From positions 1 through 64,000 of the forward strand of contig NZ_NWUW01000021.1 of NCBI RefSeq assembly GCF_002746455.1: DNA of 64,000 nt. The letters run 5' to 3'. Shown piece after piece: positions 1 through 7,931 of this stretch. This DNA comes from Bacillus fungorum (GTDB lineage Bacteria; Bacillota; Bacilli; Bacillales; Bacillaceae_G). The notes under the pieces are model-generated. The model was not told the origin of the DNA, ran no database searches, and worked only from the letters and a program-made list of their open reading frames with translations. Within the stretch, counting starts at the first letter, position 1. Every line of letters starts with the position of its first letter. A program made the translations under genes and the position numbers.

Positions 1-96
1 AACAGATTGGAATGGGGTCTTATTTGTGTTGCCCATAATTTACGGAAATGGACAACAACAGCTCAATCAAAAGCGAAAAACCCCGATCATAAATAG
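1..96 (+). pseudogene. 3' end of an IS1182-family transposase (cut by window edge)
   Basis: Frame 1 is open from the first base to a TAG at 94-96 and encodes 31 residues. The motif ICVAHNLRKW is the kind of conserved C-terminal end seen in IS1182-type DDE transposases (family knowledge; no search run). The rest of the gene lies outside the window, so it is unknown whether it is intact. A fragment of the N-terminal half of the same family begins at 2459, so two copies or a split element may flank the intervening genes. Confidence 0.6.
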
Positions 97-133
97 AAAA
101 CCTATTGGTTTTCTACTTATGATCGGGATTTTT
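81..133 (+). terminator. Terminator of the IS1182 transposase
   Basis: Long inverted repeat (about 20-bp arms with one mismatch, 82-102 pairing with 107-127) followed by a T run. It overlaps the transposase stop codon. Confidence 0.75.
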
Positions 134-159
134 ATCCATATAAAGGTAAAATATAAGAA

Positions 160-213
160 GTTGTCTCCAAAAGTTCGTTTTTAACGACCTTTTGGGACAA
201 CCTCTTTTTTTTG
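160..213 (+). terminator. Second hairpin with T tract
   Basis: Arms 160-173 and 188-201 pair almost perfectly and are followed by CTC and a run of T. It could be a terminator or part of the right end of the IS element. Confidence 0.6.
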
Positions 214-224
214 AAAAAAAATTA

Positions 225-275
225 GTGACATAAAACTAATACCATTAGTATAATAAAACTAATGGTATTAGTTTT
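225..275 (+). promoter_or_regulatory. Promoter inside a 17-bp perfect palindrome (probable TetR operator)
   Basis: Arms 232-248 and 259-275 are perfect reverse complements. The 10-bp centre begins with TATAAT (249-254), and GTGACA (225-230) lies 18 bp upstream, so the palindrome wraps the -10 region. A TetR-family gene is the second gene of the downstream operon, which suggests this is its own operator (inference). Confidence 0.7.
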
Positions 276-296
276 CGTGAAAAGGGAGATGGGAAT

Positions 297-1019
297 ATGA
301 GGATGATGCATGAAAAAACGGTATATCAATTGTCATTTTTGCCAAGAGTGTTTCCTGTAAATTGTTACTTTGTGGAGGAAGAAGATGGTTTAACTTTAAT
401 TGATGCTGCTTTGCCATATAGCGCAAAAGGTATTTTACAGGCGGCTGAGAAAATAGGAAAACCAATTACGAATATTGTATTAACACATGCGCATGATGAT
501 CACATCGGTGCATTAGACGCATTAAAGGAAGTACTTCCTCATGTTCCAGTCTATATTTCTAAGCGAGACGCAAAGCTATTAGAAGGCGATACGACGTTAC
601 AAAAGGATGAACCAAATATGCCAATAAAAGGCGGTGTACCTAAAAAGATAAAAACGGTACCTGATGTTTTATTAGAAGATGGCGACCGAGTTGGATCGCT
701 TCTTGCGATTATGACACCGGGACATACGCCAGGCTCTATGTCGTTTCTTGATGTACGAAATAAAGCTCTTATTGTTGGGGATGCATTTCAAACAAGAGGA
801 GGCATGGCTGTTTCGGGACAAATGAAATTTTGGTTTCCGTTTCCGGCGATGGCAACGTGGAGTAAAGAAGTGGCATTACAAAGTGCAGAGAAGCTAAGAG
901 AATATGAGCCGTCCTTGCTTGCGGCAGGGCATGGGAAAATGATAAAGGATCCAGGGGCTGTTATAGAGCTTGCTATTAAGGAAGCTAAGCAAACTATAGA
1001 AAGTAGGAAAGAGGGGTAA
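297..1019 (+). CDS. Metallo-beta-lactamase-fold hydrolase
   Basis: A 240-residue MBL-fold hydrolase, probably cytoplasmic, of unknown substrate. The metal-binding motif THAHDDHIGALD sits near residue 62, with later ligands in the TPGHTPGS stretch (His), the VGDAF stretch (Asp) and AAGHG near the end (His), so the binuclear zinc site looks complete. The start ATG follows a GGGAG-type ribosome site. Further in-frame ATG codons at 303 and 306 are alternatives. Its stop is 3 bp before the TetR gene, so the two are one operon under the palindromic promoter at 225-275. Such pairs often handle a toxic or signalling ester or thioester, but nothing here fixes the substrate. Confidence 0.9.
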   Translation: MRMMHEKTVYQLSFLPRVFPVNCYFVEEEDGLTLIDAALPYSAKGILQAAEKIGKPITNIVLTHAHDDHIGALDALKEVLPHVPVYISKRDAKLLEGDTTLQKDEPNMPIKGGVPKKIKTVPDVLLEDGDRVGSLLAIMTPGHTPGSMSFLDVRNKALIVGDAFQTRGGMAVSGQMKFWFPFPAMATWSKEVALQSAEKLREYEPSLLAAGHGKMIKDPGAVIELAIKEAKQTIESRKEG

Positions 1020-1022
1020 TTT

Positions 1023-1580
1023 ATGTCACCGAGAATCGGACTTACATTACAGAAAATTGTAGAAACAGCAGCAGAAATTGCAGATGCAAATGGAATACAA
1101 GAAGTAACACTAGCTTCATTAGCGCAAAGGTTAGGGATACGTTCTCCCTCACTATATAATCATGTGAAAGGTTTACAAGATGTACGGAAAAATCTTGGTA
1201 TTTATGGAATACAACAGTTGCATAACAAACTGGAAGAGGCGGCCTCGGGTAAAAATATGGATGAAGTAATTCATGCTTTAGGAGCAGCTTATGTAGCGTT
1301 TGTCCGCAAACATCCTGGACTGTATGAAGCAACCTTTTTACGAGATGAAGAAGTAAGAAAAGCAGGTGACGGAATTGTAAAGATTTGTCTTCAGGTTTTA
1401 CAACAGTACGGCTTAGAAGGAGAGAATGCACTTCATGCGACACGCGGATTCAGAAGTATTTGTCATGGATTTGCATCGATTGAACAGCAGGGTGGATTTG
1501 GTTTGCCGTTAGATTTAGATACAAGTTTACATGTATTATTGGAAACGTTTATTAAAGGATTACATGTAATGGGAGAGTGA
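1023..1580 (+). CDS. TetR/AcrR-family regulator with WHG-type C-terminal domain
   Basis: A 185-residue one-component repressor. Residues about 8-55 form the TetR helix-turn-helix (TLASLAQRLGIRSPSLYNHV). The remainder resembles the WHG ligand-binding domain (G/F-R-S-x-x-H-G-F near residue 141). It is co-transcribed with the MBL hydrolase and likely represses both genes by binding the palindrome around the shared -10 box, being relieved by a small ligand that the hydrolase may process. Operator and ligand are inferred; the family call is firm. Confidence 0.9.
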   Translation: MSPRIGLTLQKIVETAAEIADANGIQEVTLASLAQRLGIRSPSLYNHVKGLQDVRKNLGIYGIQQLHNKLEEAASGKNMDEVIHALGAAYVAFVRKHPGLYEATFLRDEEVRKAGDGIVKICLQVLQQYGLEGENALHATRGFRSICHGFASIEQQGGFGLPLDLDTSLHVLLETFIKGLHVMGE

Positions 1581-1668
1581 ATAAGAAGAAAGAAAATATC
1601 TAATCATGCTTTTTGTATAGTAGGCTATGTTTTGCTGGAGGGACAATGACAAAAGGATGTGAAGTGAA

Positions 1669-2235
1669 ATGTTTGCAGGACATTTTGGCTTAGCGGCAGT
1701 AGTAAAAGCCAAATCACCTAAACTACCACTTTGGGCTCTTATGGTAAGCACACAATTGTTGGATGTCATTTTTTTGCCGCTGTATATTTTAGGAGTAGAG
1801 ACAATTGAACCTATTCATAGGAATAGTTATGGTGAAGCAATCATTCATGCGGATTACACACACTCTTTAATAGGAGCACTGTTTATTGCTTTTGTTGCAG
1901 GAATAGTAAGTATGAGATTTTGGGGCAAGCGGAGTGGCTTTGTTATTGGAGCTGTAGTTTTTAGTCATTGGATTTTAGATTTACTTGTGCACCGTGCTGA
2001 TTTGCCGTTACTTCCGGGGAATTACGGAGGTTTACCTATGCTTGGTTTTGGATTGTGGCGATTTCCAGCTATTAGTATTACATTGGAATGTATTCTTATT
2101 GCGGTAGGTGGTATATTATATTTCCGATATATTGTTTCAAGTGCGGGCGCACAAAAGAAATTTATAGCACAAGTAACTGGCGGATTGGTAGTTGGATTAT
2201 TAATTCTTTCGTTACTTATTAGTATAGTGTCTTGA
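1669..2235 (+). CDS. Polytopic membrane protein, YdjM/metal-dependent-hydrolase-like
   Basis: A 188-residue integral membrane protein with about four to five hydrophobic helices. Conserved-looking polar residues inside membrane stretches (FAGHFGLA at the N-terminus, DYTHS near residue 64, FSHWILDLLVHR near residue 103) recall the LexA-binding/YdjM family of membrane-embedded putative hydrolases (PF04307-like). That assignment comes from pattern memory only. ATG 1669 follows GATGTGAAG. It is 88 bp from the TetR gene and may share its transcript; a hairpin terminator follows. Confidence 0.7.
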   Translation: MFAGHFGLAAVVKAKSPKLPLWALMVSTQLLDVIFLPLYILGVETIEPIHRNSYGEAIIHADYTHSLIGALFIAFVAGIVSMRFWGKRSGFVIGAVVFSHWILDLLVHRADLPLLPGNYGGLPMLGFGLWRFPAISITLECILIAVGGILYFRYIVSSAGAQKKFIAQVTGGLVVGLLILSLLISIVS

Positions 2236-2250
2236 ATATGAATACCCGGG

Positions 2251-2279
2251 AACCTTAGAAGCGATTCTAAGGTTTTTTA
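2251..2279 (+). terminator. Rho-independent terminator
   Basis: Arms AACCTTAGAA and TTCTAAGGTT around a 4-nt loop (GCGA), then T6. It ends the MBL-tetR-membrane protein unit. Confidence 0.85.
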
Positions 2280-2458
2280 GTGCATATAATTCTAAAAGAA
2301 CGGAAGAAAGGTAGTAGATTTGATGCAAGGTGGGATTGAAAATGAGAAAAAAACCCTAATAATTTAGAGGTTTTTCTCCACAGCCTGTTTTTGTGTCTGA
2401 ACCTCTTTTTATGTGTCAACACAACACTGATAAAAAAGAGGAAAAGGAGAGATTTCTT

Positions 2459-2965
2459 ATGATGGGTGCTTTAAAAAATCATCGTGATGAGCGTGTATCT
2501 GTTTCTGTAGAAGAGTTAGTTCCACAAGATCATTTCCTTCGTGCGATTGAAGCGACAATTAGTTTTGATTTCATTGAGGAGAAGTTACGTCCTTATTACT
2601 GTGAAAACAATGGACGTCCGTCAATTCATCCTATCGTTTTATTTAAGATGATGTTTATTGAATATTTTTATGGTATTCGTTCTGAGCGTCAATTAGAAAA
2701 AGAGATTAAAACAAATATTGCCTACCGTTGTTTTTTAGGGTTTTCTCTATCGGATACGATTCCGGATCACTCTACAATCAGTTGGAATCGTCGTACCCGT
2801 TTGGTAGTATTTTTGAGTAAACACCACTCAAAAATTTTCATCTTGTCTGTTTTGTGCTCTCTTTGCAAAACTTTTTTCGGCTCGTATGCTTTTCTCGCCA
2901 AGCCGATAAACAAAAAGCAAAGCAATGTTTCTCGACTTGGACTAGCAAGTATACGAACCGCCTAG
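2459..2965 (+). pseudogene. Truncated IS1182-family transposase with foreign tail
   Basis: The N-terminal third of an IS1182-type transposase (DUF772 domain). The clear start is ATG 2459 after AAAAGGAGAG. Motifs include HPIVLFKMMFIEYFYG and IPDHSTISWNRRTR. After about base 2802 the reading frame continues to 2965, but the residues no longer look like transposase: they are hydrophobic and basic, and the catalytic DDE region is absent. This reads as a recombination or deletion breakpoint rather than a simple frameshift. The element cannot be active alone. Confidence 0.75.
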
Positions 2966-3102
2966 ATCATTCGCCCTAAAATAGTTCTTACTCGAAAATT
3001 GATACGGAATACGTGGGGTTTCGCCCCCACACGACGAGCCAGCACTCTAGCCAAAAAACAAAGGGAAGACCAAAAGATAAGATCAAAACCAAACTAATAA
3101 AA
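2803..3102. other. Unidentified segment joined to the broken transposase
   Basis: About 300 bp with no convincing gene. It carries a strong GC-rich hairpin, GTGGGG-TTTCGC-CCCCAC (3013-3030), in otherwise AT-rich DNA. I do not recognise it; it may be the end of another mobile element that truncated the transposase. Confidence 0.4.
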
Positions 3103-3128
3103 AAATAGCTGCCCATATGGACAGCTCA
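3103..3128 (-). terminator. Terminator of the PH-like gene
   Basis: Read on the minus strand, the AGCTG(T/C)CCATATGG hairpin is followed by a run of seven T. It lies about 40 bp after the stop of the minus-strand gene at 3168. Confidence 0.8.
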
Positions 3129-3167
3129 TTTACATAATTCTCGTTCTCGGAAGTAAATATATTTGGT

Positions 3168-3554
3168 TTATCCGTGATTCGTAGTAATTTCATCAAAAAA
3201 ATATTTTAATTCAGAAAATTTTTCTGAATCTCCCATTGTTGAAAAAACTTCTTCCCCTTTTTCGTGACAAATAACAATTGAAGGAATCTTCTTAAATAAA
3301 CCAACAGTTTGCTTCTGTTCTTTAAATTCTATGATTTCTTCATGTTTAATTTCAAAAAGAATTTTATTCATTTTCATTGTTTCTGTATAAAAAATTATTC
3401 TCTTATTTGTTGATAACAATAATCCAAATACATCAGGAGAATTAGAAATTATACCGCTTAACATTGAAAGAGAAGTCAAATTGCTATATTTATAATAAGC
3501 TTTAATTTGATTTCTCACTTTTTCATTCTCTTCTAATAAAATTTGTTTTAACAT
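3168..3554 (-). CDS. Small protein with bacterial PH-like (YokE-type) domain
   Basis: A 128-residue cytosolic protein. After an N-terminal helix (about 1-40), the pattern GLLLSTNKRIIFYTET...FEIKHEEIIEFKEQK is typical of bacterial PH domains, where a strand ends LxxTNKRLIF and the chain ends in a C-terminal helix. The start has a GGAGAGAC ribosome site just upstream. Function is unknown; family members are often phage or accessory proteins. It is AT-rich and next to IS debris, consistent with acquired DNA. Confidence 0.65.
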   Translation of the reverse strand: MLKQILLEENEKVRNQIKAYYKYSNLTSLSMLSGIISNSPDVFGLLLSTNKRIIFYTETMKMNKILFEIKHEEIIEFKEQKQTVGLFKKIPSIVICHEKGEEVFSTMGDSEKFSELKYFFDEITTNHG

Positions 3555-3806
3555 ATTAAGTCTCTCCTTATAAAAAATAAAATATTGATGATATTTTATT
3601 TATATATATATGTATTGTAATAAATGAAAACGTAACAACTTATTGTTTTGCATAATTTTGATTAATAACAAGATTCTTAATGTGTTTTTTAAAGAAACAA
3701 TGACTTTCATAGTAGTCTACACTTACTAATCATTCTCACCTGAATATACCTTTAAATCTTCCATTGCTATGGCTATAGCGTGTTTTTCTGTATCAATTAA
3801 CGATAT
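3555..3806. other. AT-rich spacer
   Basis: About 250 bp without an open frame or hairpin that I trust. It presumably holds the promoter of the minus-strand gene at 3168. Confidence 0.4.
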
Positions 3807-4010
3807 TCATTGTTTAATAGGAGCCCAATACTCATATTCATAATCCCAAAACCAAGCAAAAACTTCTGTAGTGAAAAAAATATTATTTCGTTTAATCACT
3901 TGAACCTTGTATCTTTTGTTTTTGGAAACAATCTCTTTAATAATTTCTTTCTCCTTAAATGATATTATTTTAAAGGCTTGAAAAATGTGTATACGGCTAC
4001 GGAAAGGCAA
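3807..4010 (-). CDS. Hypothetical small protein (start uncertain)
   Basis: An open frame of up to 67 residues with an aromatic-rich C-terminus (FAWFWDYEYEYW). The longest version needs a TTG at 4010 with no ribosome site and overlaps the preceding small gene by 46 bp. The only good Shine-Dalgarno (AAGGAG, 3951-3956) is placed for an ATT codon at 3942-3944, giving about 45 residues. Function is not recognised. It may be the second gene of a tiny operon with the ORF at 3965-4093, or a remnant. Confidence 0.35.
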   Translation of the reverse strand: MPFRSRIHIFQAFKIISFKEKEIIKEIVSKNKRYKVQVIKRNNIFFTTEVFAWFWDYEYEYWAPIKQ

Positions 4011-4093
4011 ACGAAAATAAATGCAATAGGATCTTGATAGGGACTAGGCTCAGAGCCCTTCTGGATTTCTGTAAGGAAGTCATGTGTTTTCAT
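3965..4093 (-). CDS. 42-residue single-pass membrane peptide
   Basis: Starts MKTHDFLTEIQKG after AAAGGAG with good spacing; an ATG two codons earlier (4099) is too close to the ribosome site. A polar N-terminal half is followed by one hydrophobic segment (DPIAFIFVCLSVAVYTFF) and a short basic tail. It resembles small membrane peptides found in accessory Bacillus loci. No function is assigned. It is followed at once by the second small frame ending at 3807. Confidence 0.5.
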   Translation of the reverse strand: MKTHDFLTEIQKGSEPSPYQDPIAFIFVCLSVAVYTFFKPLK

Positions 4094-4334
4094 GTTCATT
4101 GCTCCTTTAATTAATAAGTTTTATATGATGCGAGGGTTATGGTGGATAGAAACTGTTTTTTGAAATTTTATATAATAATTATTGCATAGCAATCCCATTC
4201 TTAAAACTATAGAATACAAAGTTTTCATAATATGTAAAATTGCATATTATCCTTTTTGAAATTTTTGTTATATTATCTTTATATTTACATTAAAGGATTT
4301 TTCATTAGGGAAATGAAACAAATGGAGGAATAGT

Positions 4335-5048
4335 ATGAGTAAAACAGTGTTAGAAGCGTATAGTGCGGAAAGAAATATAGAGAATATAACATATAAAAAC
4401 CTATTTGTAATGATAGCGATCATTATAGGGACTTCACTCTTAGGGGGATTATTTCTTGCCTTAGCTGTTGGGATTTATGGGGAAGAGGTATTAACTAATA
4501 AATTGGAAGGATATTATTTACTCTTATTTGATGCATCTGTTGTTGCTATCGTTTTATTAGCTTATAAACCAGTTCTTTATTTTATTAAATCTATTTGGGA
4601 TGTATCCGTTTTGAAGAATGGGAAGACATATTTATATCTATTAATTGGTTTTATTATCATTGCGTTATCACAATATTTAATGTTACATGTGTTTAGTTTT
4701 GAAAGTGCAGCAGAACAGAAGGAACAATTAGGGAGCTTCAGAATTCAAAATAGCATACAAAGTATTATATATGTGTTAAGTGTTGCTATCATTACACCGG
4801 TTAAAGAAGAAATTCTATTTCGAGGTATTTTATATCGATTTTTAGAAAAGAAATATAATTTTTTAGTTGGTATTATTATTTCTTCCTTCATTTTTGGAAT
4901 TCTTCATGGGGGTCTTCTCATGACGGCAACGATTATGGGAATGGTATTAGCAATGTTATACAAAAAGACGCAATCTATTATACCTAGTATTATTTTACAC
5001 ATTGTATGGAACTTACTTGTGAGTATAAGTATGATTGTATCTCTATAA
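4335..5048 (+). CDS. CPBP-family intramembrane glutamic protease
   Basis: A 237-residue polytopic protein of the CPBP (CAAX protease and bacteriocin-processing, Abi) family. The catalytic motifs are visible: KEEILFRG near residue 154 (EExxxR), FGILHGG near residue 185 and HIVWN near residue 223. ATG 4335 has GGAGGAAT upstream. It is monocistronic with its own terminator. Members process prenylated or signal-peptide remnants or confer bacteriocin self-immunity; which applies is unknown. A second CPBP gene is at 51019. Confidence 0.88.
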   Translation: MSKTVLEAYSAERNIENITYKNLFVMIAIIIGTSLLGGLFLALAVGIYGEEVLTNKLEGYYLLLFDASVVAIVLLAYKPVLYFIKSIWDVSVLKNGKTYLYLLIGFIIIALSQYLMLHVFSFESAAEQKEQLGSFRIQNSIQSIIYVLSVAIITPVKEEILFRGILYRFLEKKYNFLVGIIISSFIFGILHGGLLMTATIMGMVLAMLYKKTQSIIPSIILHIVWNLLVSISMIVSL

Positions 5049-5069
5049 AAATGAATATATAACCAGTAT

Positions 5070-5105
5070 AAAAGATGAATGGCTTAGCTATTCATCTTTT
5101 ATTTT
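5070..5105 (+). terminator. Rho-independent terminator
   Basis: AAAAGATGAAT pairs with ATTCATCTTTT around GGCTTAGCT, followed by more T. Confidence 0.8.
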
Positions 5106-5194
5106 GTATGCACGTGAAAAAGTTAATTTATGTATACAATTAAAAAATAGCTAAATACTAACAGTGAACGAATAAAGAAAGGTAGGAGTATTCT

Positions 5195-5380
5195 ATGCAA
5201 AATTTAACAGAGCTTGAAGTAGAAAACTTACGTCATTTAATTGGTGGACATGCAACAATTATTAACAAGCTGGAACAGTATGCACAGGCTTGTACAGATC
5301 CAGAATTGAAACAAATGCTGCAAAAGGATGCACAAGATGCACGAAATACGAAACAGCAATTAATGACTTTTTTAGGATAG
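5195..5380 (+). CDS. Small coat-associated helical protein (CotF-like partner)
   Basis: 61 residues, almost wholly helical, with a His-rich first helix (LRHLIGGHATIINKLEQYA). It is 13 bp upstream of a CotF-like gene, as in the paired short-plus-long coat gene sets of Bacillus (YraF/YraD/YraG type). The ribosome site AAAGGTAGGAG is strong. Likely made in the mother cell and placed in the spore coat; this is inferred from the pair and family. Confidence 0.7.
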   Translation: MQNLTELEVENLRHLIGGHATIINKLEQYAQACTDPELKQMLQKDAQDARNTKQQLMTFLG

Positions 5381-5393
5381 GAGGAAGAGAGAG

Positions 5394-5642
5394 ATGAATG
5401 AAAAAGATATGGTAAATGATTATTTAGCAGGATTAAATGCAAGTTTAACAAGTTATGCAAATTATATTTCTCAGTCTGATAATGAACAATTACATCAAAC
5501 GTTAATCCAAATTCGTAATCAAGATGAGATGCGTCAACGCAATATGTATGAATACGCAAAGCAAAAGAGTTATTACAAACCGGCAGCACCTGCAAATCCA
5601 ATGATTGTCCAGCAATTAAAAAGTCAATTAAGTGCAGAATAA
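5394..5642 (+). CDS. CotF-family spore coat protein
   Basis: 82 residues with the CotF signature layout: MNEKDMVNDYLAGLN, then helix, then SDNEQLHQTLIQIRNQDEMRQ and YEYAKQKSYYKPA. It is a short single-domain CotF homologue (B. subtilis CotF is a precursor cleaved into coat fragments). Encoded directly after the small helical gene with AGGAGGAAGAGAG as ribosome site; a terminator follows. Confidence 0.82.
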   Translation: MNEKDMVNDYLAGLNASLTSYANYISQSDNEQLHQTLIQIRNQDEMRQRNMYEYAKQKSYYKPAAPANPMIVQQLKSQLSAE

Positions 5643-5650
5643 TAGGATGA

Positions 5651-5690
5651 AAAAACGAGTGAATATGGATTCGCTCGTTTTCTTTTTGTA
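5651..5690 (+). terminator. Terminator of the coat gene pair
   Basis: AAAACGAGTGAA pairs with TTCGCTCGTTTT, then CTTTTTG. Confidence 0.85.
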
Positions 5691-5779
5691 TATGTCAATA
5701 AATACATAATAAATATTTTTCCAGTTGTAACAAATATGACTAAAATGGAATATAACAATTCACAAAAAGGACAAAAACT

Positions 5780-5797
5780 TTGCTCAATATTTCACAA
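5780..5797 (+). promoter_or_regulatory. Candidate Rex operator upstream of ldh
   Basis: TTGCTCA-ATAT-TTCACAA has the 7-4-7 layout of Rex sites (TTGTGAA-N4-TTCACAA): the right half is perfect and the left half matches 4 of 7. A TATAAT hexamer at 5828-5833 lies downstream. Rex, an NADH sensor, represses ldh in many Firmicutes (known); binding here is inference. Confidence 0.45.
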
Positions 5798-5888
5798 AGT
5801 ATCCATGGTTTCTATCGTGGGAAACTCTATAATTAGGAGTGTAAAGAACAAAAGAAATAGATTATATGATCAATTAGGAGAGATTGCT

Positions 5889-6839
5889 ATGAAACGAAAT
5901 ACAAGAAAAATTGCAATTATCGGTACTGGATTAGTTGGATCAAGTTGTGCATATTCCATTGTCAATCAAGGCATTTGCGAAGAGCTATTATTAATTGATA
6001 TAAATCATGAACGTGCAGTTGGGGAAGCAATGGATTTATCACACTGCATTAACTTTACAAATACAAGAACAAAAGTATATGCAGGAAGCTATGAAGATTG
6101 CAAAGATATGGACATCGTTATTATTACAGCAGGACCAGCACCAAAACCAGGGCAAAGTCGCTTAGATACTTTAGGAGCAAGCGCAAAGATTATGGAGAGT
6201 GTTGTTGGCGGCGTAATGGAAAGTGGATTTGATGGTATTTTCTTACTTGCATCGAACCCAGTTGATATTATTACATATCAAGTGTGGAAATTATCTGGAT
6301 TACCTAGAAATCGTGTAATCGGTACTGGTACATCACTAGATTCTTCTCGCTTAAGAACAATTTTATCTGAAATGTTACATGTAGATCCTCGCAGTATTCA
6401 TGGGTATTCATTAGGAGAACATGGTGATTCTCAAATGGTTGCTTGGTCACACGTAGCTGTTGGTGGAAAGCCAATTTTACAAATTTTAGAGGAACAAAAA
6501 GAACGATTTGGTGAAATAGATTTAGATGAAATTGTTGAGAAGACTGCAAAAGCTGGATGGGAAATTTATAAGCGTAAAGGAACTACTTATTACGGAATTG
6601 GAAATTCTCTAGCATATATTGCGAGTTCAATCTTTAACGATGATCACCGTGTAATTGCTGTATCGGCAATTTTAGATGGTGAGTACGGTGAATATGATAT
6701 TTGTACAGGAGTACCAGCTATTATTACTAGAGACGGTATAAGAGAAATTGTAGAGCTAAATTTAACAGAGGATGAAGAATCTCGATTTGCAAAATCAAAC
6801 GATATTTTACGTGATTATATGAAAACAATTGGTTACTAA
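5889..6839 (+). CDS. ldh: L-lactate dehydrogenase
   Basis: A 316-residue NAD-dependent L-LDH converting pyruvate and NADH to L-lactate in the cytosol. The Rossmann loop GTGLVGSS lies near residue 12, the substrate arginine region in [14 protein letters not shown], the dinucleotide-contact motif in SNPVD, and the catalytic histidine in GEHGDSQ. An in-frame upstream extension to 5736 is rejected because AATTAGGAGAG precedes ATG 5889 and the N-terminus then matches the family. It is followed 22 bp later by a PTS-IIC-like gene, probably one operon. B. cereus-group genomes carry several ldh paralogues; I cannot say which one this is. Confidence 0.93.
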   Translation: MKRNTRKIAIIGTGLVGSSCAYSIVNQGICEELLLIDINHERAVGEAMDLSHCINFTNTRTKVYAGSYEDCKDMDIVIITAGPAPKPGQSRLDTLGASAKIMESVVGGVMESGFDGIFLLASNPVDIITYQVWKLSGLPRNRVIGTGTSLDSSRLRTILSEMLHVDPRSIHGYSLGEHGDSQMVAWSHVAVGGKPILQILEEQKERFGEIDLDEIVEKTAKAGWEIYKRKGTTYYGIGNSLAYIASSIFNDDHRVIAVSAILDGEYGEYDICTGVPAIITRDGIREIVELNLTEDEESRFAKSNDILRDYMKTIGY

Positions 6840-6861
6840 CTTATAGGAGAAGGTGAAACAA

Positions 6862-7875
6862 ATGAAGGAATATATAATGTCTCGTGTATTTAAAGCATCT
6901 GCTGGAATCGCACAAGGTATTTTCGTATCCCTCGGAATTGGTTTACTGATCGAAAATATAGGAAGAATTGTTGATATTCCGTTGCTTATTACAATCGGAG
7001 TTGTTGCAAAATCACTTATGGCACCAGCCATTGGTGCTGGAATTGCTTTTATGCTCGGTGCAAACGGTCTTGTAATCTTCTCGGCTATGGTAGCTGGAGC
7101 AATTGGTGCCGGATCCATTTCAATTACTGAAGCAGGTCTAATTATTAAAACAGGTGAGCCAATCGGTGCATTATTAACAGCGACTTTAGCTGTATATATT
7201 GGTAAACGTTTAAGTGGAAAAACTGCGTTAGATATGATGCTCGTTCCATTTGCGGCAATATTAGGTTCTGGTTTAGTCGGTATTTGGTTATCTCATAATA
7301 TTACTCCCGTTTTAAATACAGTTGGAGCATTCATTAAAGATAGCTCAGCTGGTAGCCCGTTCATCGCTTCTATCGTCATTGCAGTCGTTTGGGGACTATT
7401 ACTTATCTCTCCAGCTTCATCAGCTGCGTTAGCGATCGCACTTAGTTTAGACGGTGTTGCAGGTGGTGCTGCTCTTGCAGGCTGCGTTGCTCAGTTTATC
7501 GGATTCTCTGTCATCTCAGCGAAAGAAAACAATTTAGGTGGCATATTAGCTCAAGCGCTTTGTACTCCGAAAGTACAGTTGCCAAATATCACTAAAAATC
7601 CAATGATTCTCGTCCCAACAGTCGTCGCCAGTGCTATAGTTGGTCCTGTATCAGCATTAATTTTCCAACTGGAAGCAGGAAAAGAAATTGCAGGTCTTGG
7701 ATTAAGTTCTCTTATCGCACCAATTAATTTAATTTCCAGCGAAGGATGGGAAGTTGTCCCAGCGATGGTAATCACTTATATCATCATTCCAGTAGCTGTT
7801 TCTTATATACTTTACATTGCTCTTAAAAAAGCAGGTCGTATTCACTCTGGTGATATGACTGTACCGCAATCTTAA
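6862..7875 (+). CDS. PTS_EIIC_2-type membrane transporter subunit
   Basis: 337 residues, about eight to ten hydrophobic helices rich in Gly/Ala. It resembles the PTS_EIIC_2 family (PF13303), which looks like a sugar-PTS membrane domain but usually lacks linked IIA/IIB domains; none are encoded here. The start is ATG 6862 (MKEYIMSRVFK) after TAGGAGAAGG; a GTG three codons earlier is less well placed. Coupled to ldh, it may move a fermentation substrate or product; the substrate is unknown. Confidence 0.82.
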   Translation: MKEYIMSRVFKASAGIAQGIFVSLGIGLLIENIGRIVDIPLLITIGVVAKSLMAPAIGAGIAFMLGANGLVIFSAMVAGAIGAGSISITEAGLIIKTGEPIGALLTATLAVYIGKRLSGKTALDMMLVPFAAILGSGLVGIWLSHNITPVLNTVGAFIKDSSAGSPFIASIVIAVVWGLLLISPASSAALAIALSLDGVAGGAALAGCVAQFIGFSVISAKENNLGGILAQALCTPKVQLPNITKNPMILVPTVVASAIVGPVSALIFQLEAGKEIAGLGLSSLIAPINLISSEGWEVVPAMVITYIIIPVAVSYILYIALKKAGRIHSGDMTVPQS

Positions 7876-7900
7876 ATTGAAAATCTCCTTTTATATAGAG

Positions 7901-7931
7901 AAAAGCAGACTGGAAGCCACAGTCTGCTTTT
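7901..7931. terminator. Bidirectional terminator
   Basis: AAAAGCAGACT and AGTCTGCTTTT arms with A and T flanks serve the convergent PTS-like gene and the PAP2-like gene. Confidence 0.85.

Noticed and set aside
2393..2458. Upstream extension of the IS1182 transposase start
   Set aside because: The ribosome site AAAAGGAGAG points to ATG 2459 and the extension is not transposase-like.
5736..5888. N-terminal extension of LDH
   Set aside because: It covers the promoter and operator region and has no ribosome site, while ATG 5889 has a strong one and fits the family.
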